From assembly GCF_016862195.1 (NCBI RefSeq), contig NZ_BOMM01000079.1, positions 1 through 53,742 of the forward strand: a stretch of DNA of 53,742 nt, in the 5' to 3' direction. The notes under the pieces were generated by a model. That model was not told where the DNA came from. It did no database searches and was given only the letters and a program-made list of their open reading frames with translations. The position numbers and the translations under genes are program-made. This DNA comes from Paractinoplanes ferrugineus. Lineage in GTDB: Bacteria > Actinomycetota > Actinomycetes > Mycobacteriales > Micromonosporaceae. Shown here piece by piece: positions 35,004 through 53,742 of this stretch. The stretch's first letter is position 1; the number at the start of each line of letters is the position of its first letter.

Positions 35004-36062
35004 GTGACCACAGGCACCGGCCTCCGCCCGGCGCCGGTCGGCGCCCAGCCGGACCAGGCCCCGCCCTCGCGCACCGCGCGGCGCTGGACCGGACTCGCCG
35101 TCGGGCTGGTCCTGCTCGCCGTGGCGGTGGCCCTGAGCATCGCGGTGGGCAGCCGCACGATCGGTCTGTCGACTGTGTGGCAGGTGCTCTGGCACGACAC
35201 CGGCACGCCCGAGTCGGTGATCGTGCACCAACTGCGCCTGCCCCGTACGGTCCTCGGCATCGGGGTGGGGGCCGCGCTCGGCCTGGCCGGCACGTTGATG
35301 CAGGCGCTGACCCGCAACCCGCTCGCCGAGCCCGGTCTGCTCGGGGTCAACCTGGGCGCCTCCACCGCGGTGGTGCTGGCGATCGCCTTCCTCGGCGTCA
35401 CGTCGCCCACCGGCTACGTCTGGTTCGCCTTCGTCGGCGCCGCGCTCACCTCCGTCGTCGTGTTCGCGCTCGGCGGCTCCGGGCGGGCCCCGACACCGGA
35501 GCGTCAGGTGCTCGCCGGCGTCGCGTTCACCTCGGTGCTCGGCGCGATCGTCTGGGCCGTCCTGGTGTCCCGGCGGGAGGTGTTCGATCGCTACCGGCAC
35601 TGGGACGTGGGCTCGCTGGCCGACCGGGAGACCTCGACGATCGTCGCGCTCGCCCCGTTCCTGGCCGCCGGGATGGTGCTCGCCCTCGTGCTGGGCCGGC
35701 AGTTGAACGCGCTGGCGCTGGGCGACGAGTCGGCCACCTCGATGGGCGCCCGGCCGGGCCGGATCCGCGCGCTCGGCATGGTCGCGATCACGCTGCTCTG
35801 CGGCGCCGCCACCGCCGCGTCCGGGCCGATCTGGTTCCTCGGGCTGGCCGTGCCCTACGCGGCCCGCATGTTCGTCGGCTCCGACCACCGCTGGATCCTG
35901 GCCTACGCGCTGGTTCTCGGCCCGGCCCTGCTGCTCGCCTCGGACGTGGCCGGCCGGGTGCTGGTCGCCCCGGCCGAGCTCCCGGTCGGCGTGGTGACCG
36001 CGTTCGTCGGCGCGCCGCTGTTCATCGCCCTGTGCCGCCGACGCCGGCTGAGCGTGCTGTGA
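35004..36062 (+). CDS. FecCD-type iron-siderophore permease 1
   Basis: 352 aa from GTG at 35004. After a 30-residue Pro-rich cytoplasmic tail, about nine or ten membrane segments follow. FecCD signature blocks are visible: LRLPRTVLGIGVGAALGLAGTLMQALTRNPLAEPGLLGVNLGAS, LGDESATSMGARPGRIRALG (the ATPase-contact loop), and ASGPIWFLGLAVPYAARMFVG. It pairs with the next permease, whose GTG overlaps this stop (GTGA), to form the inner-membrane channel. It is the first gene of a five-gene operon. Confidence 0.93.
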   Translation: MTTGTGLRPAPVGAQPDQAPPSRTARRWTGLAVGLVLLAVAVALSIAVGSRTIGLSTVWQVLWHDTGTPESVIVHQLRLPRTVLGIGVGAALGLAGTLMQALTRNPLAEPGLLGVNLGASTAVVLAIAFLGVTSPTGYVWFAFVGAALTSVVVFALGGSGRAPTPERQVLAGVAFTSVLGAIVWAVLVSRREVFDRYRHWDVGSLADRETSTIVALAPFLAAGMVLALVLGRQLNALALGDESATSMGARPGRIRALGMVAITLLCGAATAASGPIWFLGLAVPYAARMFVGSDHRWILAYALVLGPALLLASDVAGRVLVAPAELPVGVVTAFVGAPLFIALCRRRRLSVL

Positions 36063-37132
36063 CCGCCCCGGTGCTACGGCTGACCCGGGTCGGCGGGGCG
36101 CGTCGGATCGTCCTCGGCAGCCCGGCCGGCCGGTTCTCGCTGCGGATGCCGCTGCGCTCGGCGCTCGTCGGGACCGGGTTGCTGGTGCTCGCGCTGGCCG
36201 TGTCGCTGGTCAGTCTGACCTCGGGCGACTTCCCGATCCCGGTGACCGACGTGCTGCGCAGCCTGATCGGGCAGGGCAACCCCGGCACCGACTTCATCGT
36301 GCACGAGCTGCGCCTGCCCCGGGTGCTGGTCACGCTGCTGGTCGGCGCGGCGTTCGGGGCCAGCGGCACGATTTTCCAGGGGCTGACCCGCAACCCGCTG
36401 GGCAGCCCCGACTTCGTCGGCCTGACCGTGGGCGCGGCGACCGGCGCGCTGATCGTGATCCTGGTGCTCGGTGGCGGCGGGTTCGCGGTCGCGGCCGGCG
36501 CGGTCATCGGCTGTCTGGTCACCGCGGTCGCCATCTACCTGCTGGCGTTCCGGCACGGTGTGCAGCCGTTCCGCCTGGTGCTCATCGGCATCGGCGTCTC
36601 GGCGCTGCTCGAGGCGATGAACTCCTATCTGATCTACCGCGCCCGGCTGGACGAGGCGGTCTCCGCCCAGGTCTGGCTGATCGGCAGCACCAACGGGCGC
36701 GGCTGGACCGAGGTCGCGCTGGTCGGCGTCGCGGTCGCGGTGCTGCTGCCGATCGTGCTCCACCACGGCCGGCACCTGGACATGCTGGCGCTCGGCGACG
36801 AGACCGCCACCCTGCACGGCGTACCGGTCGAGCGCAGCCGGGCGGTGCTCGCGCTCTGCGGCGTGGCACTGGCCGCCGCGGCCACCGGTGCGGCCGGGCC
36901 GATCGCCTTCGTCGCGCTCGCCGCCGGGCCGCTGGCCGGCCGACTCACCCGTTCGCCGCACGCCGGGATCCTGCCCGGCGCGCTGATGGGCGCGGCGCTG
37001 CTGGCGGTCAGTGACTGGCTGGCCCAGCACGCGTGGCCGGGCGGGGACATCCCGGTCGGCAACGTCACCGCGGCGCTCGGCGGCGTCTACCTGACCTGGC
37101 TGCTGGTGCACGAACGCAGGAGGCTCGGATGA
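36059..37132 (+). CDS. FecCD-type iron-siderophore permease 2
   Basis: 357 aa from GTG at 36059, overlapping the previous stop. Family blocks: ELRLPRVLVTLLVGAAFGASGTIFQGLTRNPLGSPDFVGLTVGA, LGDETATLHGVPVERSRAVL, and GPIAFVALAAGPLAGRLTRSPHAG. About ten membrane segments. It shares the domain plan of permease 1 but is clearly a distinct paralogue, the usual two-permease arrangement of Fep/Fec systems. Confidence 0.93.
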   Translation: MTAPVLRLTRVGGARRIVLGSPAGRFSLRMPLRSALVGTGLLVLALAVSLVSLTSGDFPIPVTDVLRSLIGQGNPGTDFIVHELRLPRVLVTLLVGAAFGASGTIFQGLTRNPLGSPDFVGLTVGAATGALIVILVLGGGGFAVAAGAVIGCLVTAVAIYLLAFRHGVQPFRLVLIGIGVSALLEAMNSYLIYRARLDEAVSAQVWLIGSTNGRGWTEVALVGVAVAVLLPIVLHHGRHLDMLALGDETATLHGVPVERSRAVLALCGVALAAAATGAAGPIAFVALAAGPLAGRLTRSPHAGILPGALMGAALLAVSDWLAQHAWPGGDIPVGNVTAALGGVYLTWLLVHERRRLG

Positions 37133-37980
37133 GCCCGGAGGGGAGCACGGCGATGACCGAGGCACGGCTGCGGGCCGACGCGCTGACGCTGGCCTACGAC
37201 AAGCGGGTGATCGTCGAGGATCTCGACGTGAAGATCACCGACGGCTCCTTCACGGTGATCGTCGGGCCGAACGCGTGCGGCAAGTCCACCCTGCTCAAGT
37301 CGCTGGCGCGGGTCCTCAAGCCACGGTCCGGGGCGGTCTGTCTGGACGGGCAGGCGATCGCCTCGTACCCCTCGAAGCAGGTCGCCAAGCAGCTGGGCAT
37401 GCTGCCGCAGTCGCCGGTGGTGCCGGGCGGGATCGTGGTCGAGGAGTTGGTCGCCCGGGGCCGGTACGCCCATCAGAAGCTGCTCCGGCAGTGGTCGCCG
37501 GCGGACGAGGCGGCGGTCGCCGACGCGATGCGGCAGACCGAGGTGACCGACCTGGCCGATCGGTTCGTCGACGAGCTCTCCGGCGGGCAGCGGCAGCGGG
37601 TCTGGCTGGCCATGGCGCTGGCCCAGCAGACCCCGATCCTGCTGCTCGACGAGCCGACCACGTTCCTCGACCTGTCCCACCAGTTCGAGGTGCTGGACCT
37701 CTGCGCCGAGTTGCACGAGCAGGGGCGCACGGTGGTCGCGGTGCTGCACGACCTGAACCACGCCTGCCGCTACGCCACCGAACTGATCGTGATGAAGGAC
37801 GGCCAGGTGCTCGCCCAGGGCGCGCCGGCCGAGGTGATGACCGCGGAACTGGTCGAGCGGGTGTTCACGATGCCCTGCCGGGTGATGAACGACCCGGAGA
37901 CCGGCACCCCGATGATCATTCCGGCCAACCGGCAGCGGCGCCGTTCCGCGCGTACCGAACTCGACCTGGCCACCGCGTGA
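37129..37980 (+). CDS. Iron-siderophore ABC transporter ATP-binding protein
   Basis: 283 aa from ATG at 37129 (ATGA overlap, AGGAGG upstream); ATG at 37153 is an alternative with its own ribosome site. Walker A GPNACGKST (about residue 47-55; Ala replaces the usual Gly), Q-loop LGMLPQSP, signature LSGGQRQRV, Walker B ILLLDEPTTFLD, and switch His in VLHDLNHA. The FecE/FepC pattern is complete. It would energise both FecCD permeases. Confidence 0.94.
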   Translation: MSPEGSTAMTEARLRADALTLAYDKRVIVEDLDVKITDGSFTVIVGPNACGKSTLLKSLARVLKPRSGAVCLDGQAIASYPSKQVAKQLGMLPQSPVVPGGIVVEELVARGRYAHQKLLRQWSPADEAAVADAMRQTEVTDLADRFVDELSGGQRQRVWLAMALAQQTPILLLDEPTTFLDLSHQFEVLDLCAELHEQGRTVVAVLHDLNHACRYATELIVMKDGQVLAQGAPAEVMTAELVERVFTMPCRVMNDPETGTPMIIPANRQRRRSARTELDLATA

Positions 37981-39635
37981 GCGTGCTCCGGGAAACCCTG
38001 CGCGGGCAGCGCGGACCGCTCGCCTGGAGCACCCTGTTCGTCACCGGGCACCAGGCCGGCGAGGCCGCGGTGCCGTTCCTGATCGGCGTCGTGATCGATC
38101 GCGCGGTCGGCGGCCGCACCGGCGACCTGTATCTCTGGCTCGGCGTGCTGGCCGCGGTCTACGTGATGCTCAGCTACAGCTACCGATGGGGCGCCCGGTT
38201 CGGCGAACGGGCCGCCGAGCAGGGCGCGCACGACCTGCGGATGCGGATCACCCGGCGGGTGCTGCACGAGCGCGGCGGGGCCGAGACCGACCGGCTGCCC
38301 GGCGCGCTGGTGTCGATCGCGACCAGCGACGCGGCCCGGGTCGGCGCGGTCGCGCTGGCGGTCACCTACGCGGTCGCGGCGAGCGTCGCGCTGATCTTCA
38401 CCGCCGTGCTGCTGCTGACCATCTCGATCCCGCTGGGTCTGCTGGTGCTGCTCGGCACTCCCCCGCTGCTCTGGCTGACCCGCAAGCTCGGCGAGCCGCT
38501 GGAGGAGCGCAGCGAGACCGAGCAGGAGCACGGCGCGCAGGCCTCGGGCATCGCCGCCGATCTGGTCGCCGGACTGCGGGTGGTCAAGGGTCTGCGGGCC
38601 GAGAACGCGGCGGTCGCCCGCTATCGCGAGCGCAGCCGGAACGCGCTGGCCGCCACCGTGCGGGCGGCCCGCGCCGAGGCCGCCTACCAGGGCGTGGTGC
38701 TGGTGTTCAGCGGCGCCTTCCTGGCCGTGGTGGCGGTGGTCGGCGGAATCCTCGCGGTGCGCGGTCACCTCACCGTCGGGCAGCTGATCTCCACGCTGGG
38801 CCTGGCCCAGTTCCTGGTCAATCCGATGTCGACATTCGGCTGGGTGGGCGCCGATCTGGCCCAGGGCCGGGCCTCGGCCCGGCGCGTGCAGGCGGTGCTC
38901 GACGCGCCCGAGGCGGTGCCGGGCGGCCGCGACGAACCATCCCTTCCGGTACGCGGCGGGCTGACGATCCGGGGCGTACGCGGCGGCATCGACCTCGACG
39001 TGGCGCCCGGTGAACTGGTCGGGATCGTCGCGAGCGACCCGGCCGACGCCGCCGACCTGGTGCGTCTGCTGGGTCGCGACCACGACCCCGCGGACGGCCG
39101 GATCGAGCTGGACGGGCGTGTGCTGACCGAGCTGTCCCCCGGGTCGCTGCGAGCCGTCCTGCTGGCCACCGAACACCACACCGACCTGTTCGACGGCACC
39201 GTGCGCGACGCGGTGTCGCTCGGCGGCCGGGCCGGGCCGGAGGTCGTCGACGCGGCGGTCACCGCGGCCGGTGCCGACGAGGTGGCCCGCACCCTGCCCG
39301 ACGGTCTGGACACGGTGCTCGACGACCGGGCGCGCTCGCTCTCCGGCGGCCAGCGGCAACGCATCGCGCTGGCCCGGGCGCTGGCCGGGGAGCCGCCGGT
39401 GCTCGTCGTGCACGACCCGACGACCGCGGTCGACACGGTCACCGAGGCGCGGATCGCCGGGCGACTGCGCGAGATGCGCAGTGGCCGGACGACCGTGCTG
39501 ATCACCACGAGCCCGGCGTTGCTCGCGGTCACCGACCGGGTGGTCGTCGTGCGCGACGGCGCGGTGACCGCCGACGGCGCCCACAGCGAACTCGTCGCGT
39601 CCGACGCCGACTATCGGGAGATCGTCCTCGCATGA
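37977..39635 (+). CDS. ABC exporter subunit A with degenerate nucleotide-binding domain
   Basis: 552 aa from GTG at 37977 (GTGA overlap). Residues 1-300 form a six-helix exporter membrane domain. The ATPase domain (about 325-552) is incomplete: the Walker A position reads GIVASDPADAADLVRLLG with no GKS/T, and Walker B reads VLVVHDPTTAVD, so the usual Asp-Glu is His-Asp. The signature LSGGQRQRIALARAL is intact. Subunit B shows the opposite pattern, so the pair would have one working ATP site built from B's Walker motifs and A's signature. The operon position suggests siderophore export or release. Confidence 0.88.
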   Translation: MSVLRETLRGQRGPLAWSTLFVTGHQAGEAAVPFLIGVVIDRAVGGRTGDLYLWLGVLAAVYVMLSYSYRWGARFGERAAEQGAHDLRMRITRRVLHERGGAETDRLPGALVSIATSDAARVGAVALAVTYAVAASVALIFTAVLLLTISIPLGLLVLLGTPPLLWLTRKLGEPLEERSETEQEHGAQASGIAADLVAGLRVVKGLRAENAAVARYRERSRNALAATVRAARAEAAYQGVVLVFSGAFLAVVAVVGGILAVRGHLTVGQLISTLGLAQFLVNPMSTFGWVGADLAQGRASARRVQAVLDAPEAVPGGRDEPSLPVRGGLTIRGVRGGIDLDVAPGELVGIVASDPADAADLVRLLGRDHDPADGRIELDGRVLTELSPGSLRAVLLATEHHTDLFDGTVRDAVSLGGRAGPEVVDAAVTAAGADEVARTLPDGLDTVLDDRARSLSGGQRQRIALARALAGEPPVLVVHDPTTAVDTVTEARIAGRLREMRSGRTTVLITTSPALLAVTDRVVVVRDGAVTADGAHSELVASDADYREIVLA

Positions 39636-41350
39636 CCGCCCTTCTGCCCATCGCCACCGGCCGGCGCACCCGGGCCTGTCTGCGGGTGCTCGTGCGCCCC
39701 CGGCGTGGCCGGCTGGCCGGGGCATTGCTGCTGCTGGTCGCCGGCACGATCGCCGGACTGGTGACGCCCCCGCTGCTCGGGCACATCGTGGACCTGGCCG
39801 ACGGCGGCGGCAGCACCACCGACTTCGTGGTCACCGGGGCCGCGCTGGTGGCCGGCGCGATCGGGGAGGCGGTGCTGGCCGGGTTCGGGGTCGCGCTGCT
39901 CGCCCAGGTCGGCGAGAGCATGCTGGCCGGGCTGCGGGAACGGTTCGTCGAGTCGGCTCTGCGCCTGCCGCTCGAGAAGGTCGAGCGGGCCGGCGCCGGC
40001 GACCTCACCTCGCGCGTCACCAACGACGTGTCGGTGATCGCCGAGGCGGCCCGCGGCGCGCTGCCCGAGTTCACCCGGGCGGTGCTGACTATCGGGCTCA
40101 CGCTGGCCGGGATGGCCGTCCTGGACTGGCGGTTCCTGGCGGCCGCGCTGATCGCGGTGCCGGTGCAGGCGTACACGGTCCGCTGGTATGCCCGCCGGGC
40201 CGTTCCGCTCTATGCCCGGCAGCGGGTCGCGGTCGCCGACCAGCAGCACCACCTGCTGGCCACCATCTCCGGCGCGCCCACGATCCGGGCGTTCCGGCTC
40301 GCCGCCGAGCACCGCGACCGGGTCGGCACGAAGTCGCAGCAGGCGGTCGACCTGCTGCTGCGCGGGATCGCGTTGCAGACCCGGTTCTACGCGCGGCTGC
40401 ACGTGGCCGAGTTCGCCGGCCTGGCCGCGGTGCTCGCGACCGGCTTCTCCCTGGTCCGAGGCGACCTGGTGAGCCTCGGTACGGCGACCGCGGCGGCACT
40501 CTACTTCCACGGGCTGTTCGGCCCGGTGAACGTGGCGCTCGCGCTTGTCGACGACGCCCAGGCGGCCGCCTCCGGCCTGGACCGGCTGGTCGGGGTGGCC
40601 GACCTCGACACGCCCGCGCCGGCACCGGCCGAGCGGGGCGCCGGACCGGACGCGATCGTCGTCCGCGACCTGGACTTCGGCTATCTCCCCGGGCGCCCGG
40701 TGCTGTCCGGTGTGGACCTGACGATCCGGCGGGGCGAGCGGGTCGCGGTGGTCGGGTCCAGCGGGGCCGGCAAGACCACCCTGGCCAAGGTGATCGCGGG
40801 GGTGCACCCGCCGACCGCCGGGACGGTGGCGGTGCCGGCCGGCGAGGTCGCGCTGATCACTCAGGAAGTGCACGTGTTCGCCGGGCCGCTGGCCGACGAC
40901 CTGCGGCTGGCCCGGCCGGAGGCGTCCGACGACGACGTGCGGGCCGCGCTGGCCGAGGTGGACGCGCTGGGCTGGGTCGAGCGGCTGCCGGCGGGCCTGG
41001 ACACCGCGGTCGGCTCGGGGGGCCACCCGCTCACCGCGGCGCAGGCCCAGCAGCTGGCGTTCGCCCGGCTGATCCTGGCCGACCCGCCGGTGGCGATCCT
41101 CGACGAGGCCACCGCGGAGGCCGGCAGTGCGGGGGCCCGGCTGCTCGAACGGGTGGCCACGGCGGCGCTGCGGGACCGGACGGCAGTGATCGTCGCGCAC
41201 CGGCTCACCCAGGCGGTGGCGGCCGACCGGGTGGTCGTGCTGGCCGACGGCCGGGTCGTCGAGGTCGGCGCGCACGACGAGCTGATCCAGCGCGACGGCC
41301 CGTACTCGGTGCTGTGGCAGGCCTGGTCGGACCAGCGCGCCCGGCGGTGA
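39632..41350 (+). CDS. ABC exporter subunit B (functional Walker motifs)
   Basis: 572 aa from ATG at 39632 (ATGA overlap). A six-helix membrane domain covers about 1-320 (LLLLVAGTIAGLVTPPLLGHIVDLADGG at the start). The ATPase domain has Walker A VVGSSGAGKTTLAK, Walker B VAILDEATAEAG with catalytic Glu, and switch His in IVAHRLTQAV, but the signature is LTAAQAQQLAFAR instead of LSGGQ. It is the complement of subunit A. Last gene of the operon, 2 bases before a strong terminator. Confidence 0.9.
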   Translation: MTALLPIATGRRTRACLRVLVRPRRGRLAGALLLLVAGTIAGLVTPPLLGHIVDLADGGGSTTDFVVTGAALVAGAIGEAVLAGFGVALLAQVGESMLAGLRERFVESALRLPLEKVERAGAGDLTSRVTNDVSVIAEAARGALPEFTRAVLTIGLTLAGMAVLDWRFLAAALIAVPVQAYTVRWYARRAVPLYARQRVAVADQQHHLLATISGAPTIRAFRLAAEHRDRVGTKSQQAVDLLLRGIALQTRFYARLHVAEFAGLAAVLATGFSLVRGDLVSLGTATAAALYFHGLFGPVNVALALVDDAQAAASGLDRLVGVADLDTPAPAPAERGAGPDAIVVRDLDFGYLPGRPVLSGVDLTIRRGERVAVVGSSGAGKTTLAKVIAGVHPPTAGTVAVPAGEVALITQEVHVFAGPLADDLRLARPEASDDDVRAALAEVDALGWVERLPAGLDTAVGSGGHPLTAAQAQQLAFARLILADPPVAILDEATAEAGSAGARLLERVATAALRDRTAVIVAHRLTQAVAADRVVVLADGRVVEVGAHDELIQRDGPYSVLWQAWSDQRARR

Positions 41351-41352
41351 GA

Positions 41353-41380
41353 AAGGGCCGGCCCGACCGGGCCGGCCCTT
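41353..41380. terminator. Bidirectional hairpin between exporter and mbtH
   Basis: AAGGGCCGGCCC and GGGCCGGCCCTT form a perfect 12-bp stem with a GACC loop. It ends both the plus-strand transport operon and the minus-strand NRPS operon. Confidence 0.9.
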
Positions 41381-41383
41381 CGA

Positions 41384-41589
41384 TCAGCGGTCCGCGTCGA
41401 TCAGGCTCTGCGGGCGCATGTCGGTCCAGTTCTCGTTCACGTAGTCCAGGCAGCCGGCCCGGCCGGCCGGGCCGTAGGCGGTGCGCCAGCCCGCCGGTAC
41501 CTCGGCGAACACCGGCCAGAGGCTGTGCTGGTTCTCGTCGTTGACGAGCACGAGAAACGTGCCCTCGGCGTTGTCGAACGGGTTGGTGC

Positions 41590-41593
<4 letters not shown>
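41384..41593 (-). CDS. mbtH: MbtH-like NRPS accessory protein
   Basis: 69 aa. ATG at 41593 overlaps the NRPS stop (ATGA). All family marks are present: FDNAEGTFLVLVNDENQHSLWP, VPAGWRTAYGPAGRAGCLDYVNENWTDMRP. MbtH proteins bind adenylation domains and are needed for their folding or activity. It is the last gene of the NRPS operon. Confidence 0.96.
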
Positions 41594-52136
<10,543 letters not shown>

Positions 52137-52140
<4 letters not shown>

Positions 52141-53742
52141 TGCGTCTCCCACTCCGACGCGAAGTCGGCGAAGTCGGCCTCGAGGCCGTCGATGTCGTCC
52201 TGGCTGAGTTCGACCAGGTCCAGGTCGGACGGGGTGTAGCCACCGCCGTCGGTACCGGTGGCCAGCGCCCGCAGCGCGGCCCGGAACCGCTCGGCCAGCT
52301 CGTGCGCCCGCTCGGCGTCGAGCAGCCCGCGCGGCCAGGTGAGGGTGGCGACGAGCCGGGGCCCGTCGGGGTGGTCCTCGGTGATCGCGTTGATCTCGAG
52401 CGGATGGTCGGCCGGCATGCCGTCGTCGGCGCCGCCGCCCCAGCCCTCCCCGGCCGGCTCCCAGGGACCCTCACCGGCGTCGCCGGCCGCGAACCGGCCG
52501 AGATAGTTGAACCCGATGAGCGGCCGCGGTTTCCCGGCCAGCGGCGCGGCGGGATGCGACCAGCGCAGCAGGCCGTAGCCCACCCCGTCGTCCGGCACCG
52601 CGCGCAGGCGTTCCTTGACCACCCGGAGCGCGTCGCCGGGGCTCTCGTCGCCGAGGTCGAGCCGGACCGGGTACTCGGTGGTGAACCACCCGAGGGTCCG
52701 GGACAGGTCGGCCCCCGGCACGAGCTGTTCCGCCCGGCCGTGGGCCTCCAGCATGACCGGCCAGCCCGGGCTGTCGGCCCAGTCCCGCAGGGCCAGTGCC
52801 AGCCCGGTCAGCAGCACGTCGCCGACGGTCGCGTGGAAGCCCGCCGGCACGGTCGTGAGCAGCGGCTCGGTCTCCGCCGGCGGCAGCGTGACGGTGTGCT
52901 CCAGGCAACTGCCGACGGTGTCCCGGGCGGGGTCGAGCGGCCGGTGGCCGAGCGCGGCGCGCGGCCCGTCCAGCACCTCGGCCCAGTACGGCGTCTGGCT
53001 CTCGGTGCGCGGGTCACGGGCGAGCCGGTCGAGCTCGCGGGCCCAGCGCCGGAACGAGGTACCGGAGCGGGTCAGCGGCCGGCCCCGCCAGGCGTCGGCG
53101 AGGTCGGGCAGCAGGATCCGCCACGAGACCCCGTCGACGACCAGGTGATGGATCACCAGCAAGAGGTACGGGCCGGTCAGCACCGCCTGGAGCAGGACGC
53201 CCCGGGCCGGGTCGAGCCGGTCGCGCGCCTCGGCGACGATCCGGGTCAGCGCGGCCGGGTCGGCGGTCTCCACGCGTACCGGATCGATCGGGGCCCCGGG
53301 CTCGGGGATCTCGATGCCGGCCGCGGTGATCCGGGCGCGCAGCAGGTCGTGCCGGTCGGCGACGGCCCGAAGCACCGCGGTGAGCCGGTCCGCGGTGGCG
53401 TCCGCCGGCGCGTGCAGCAGCATCGACTGGTGGTAGCCGCGGGTCGGTCCGTCCACCTCGAACATCCAGCGCATCACCGGGGTCAGCGGTGCGCTGCCGC
53501 GGGCCTCGGCCGGCTCCTCGACGATCGTCGTCGTCTCGACGGTCGCGGTCCGGGCCAGCGCGGCCGGGGTCTTGTGCCGGAACACGTCCCGCGGGCTGAT
53601 CCCCAGGCCGGCCGACCGGGCCCGGCTGACCAGCTGGATGGAGACGATGCTGTCGCCGCCGAGCAGGAAGAAGTCGTCGTCGGCGCCGACCGAGGGCAGG
53701 CCGAGCACTTCCGCGAACAGGTCGCAGAGCTGCTGCTCGCGC
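52137..53742 (-). CDS. Upstream NRPS, C-terminal T-E (5' part outside window)
   Basis: The frame is open to the window edge and ends in GTGA overlap with the next NRPS. Visible parts are the end of an A-T linker (REQQLCDLFAEVLG), a T domain with LGGDSIVSIQL, and a complete E domain: PLTPVMRWMFEVDGP, HHLVVDGVSWRILLPD, EAHGRAEQLVPGADLSRTLGWF, NYLGRFAAG. The last residue it loads is therefore converted to the D-form before transfer to module 1 of the next synthetase, whose C domain should be of DCL type. The C-terminal 40 residues (DLDLVELSQDDIDGLEADFADF) look like a docking segment. Confidence 0.92.

Overview
The window is high-GC actinobacterial DNA, probably from an Actinoplanes/Micromonospora-type filamentous actinomycete. 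The basis is GC-rich third codon positions, many GTG starts, start/stop-overlapping operons, a canonical CebR operator (TGGGAGCGCTCCCA), an IdeR/DmdR-type iron box, multi-domain secreted glycosidases with actinobacterial CBM2 and CBM13 modules, and a large NRPS. The genus is inference.

Region 1 (1-10.9 kb) is a plant cell-wall degradation island. It holds a GH10 xylanase with a CBM13 (cut by the left edge), a secreted GH3 enzyme with a CBM2 behind a CebR box, a translationally coupled cytosolic GH1 beta-glucosidase and MFS sugar transporter, a GH30 subfamily 8 glucuronoxylanase, a PL3 pectate lyase, and a second GH10 xylanase with a CBM2. The two GH10 upstream regions share a TCGCCGAAA-STT-SC motif. 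Secreted enzymes would cut xylan, glucan and pectin; the transporter and GH1 would take up and split oligosaccharides.

Region 2 (10.9-18.8 kb) is mixed: a membrane GGDEF protein, a Uma2-family protein, an ECF sigma factor, a MarR regulator divergent from a quinone-oxidoreductase-like gene with two matching operators between them, an exported M3 metallopeptidase, and a TetR regulator facing an SDR gene that has lost its 5' end.

Region 3 (18.9-26.7 kb) is the most unusual part: a tightly packed five-gene operon on the minus strand (SWIM zinc-finger protein, protein of unknown function, VWA protein, MoxR-type AAA+ ATPase, DUF5682-like protein). A small MASE1-like membrane gene lies divergent to it.

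Region 4 (26.8-33.8 kb) is accessory: a lipoprotein, a nitroreductase-like protein, a secreted tannase/feruloyl esterase, a DUF402 protein, two secreted DUF4360-like paralogues arranged tail to tail around a terminator, a membrane protein, and a decayed head-to-head TetR/SDR pair.

Region 5 (33.8 kb to the end) is a siderophore-type NRPS locus: a ferric-siderophore binding lipoprotein divergent from two FecCD permeases, an ATPase and a two-subunit ABC exporter, with an iron box between the divergent genes. An oppositely oriented NRPS operon (T-E end of one synthetase, a complete C-A-T-C-A-T-C-A-T-E synthetase, then MbtH) converges on the exporter genes. The NRPS start, tailoring genes and release domain lie outside the window.
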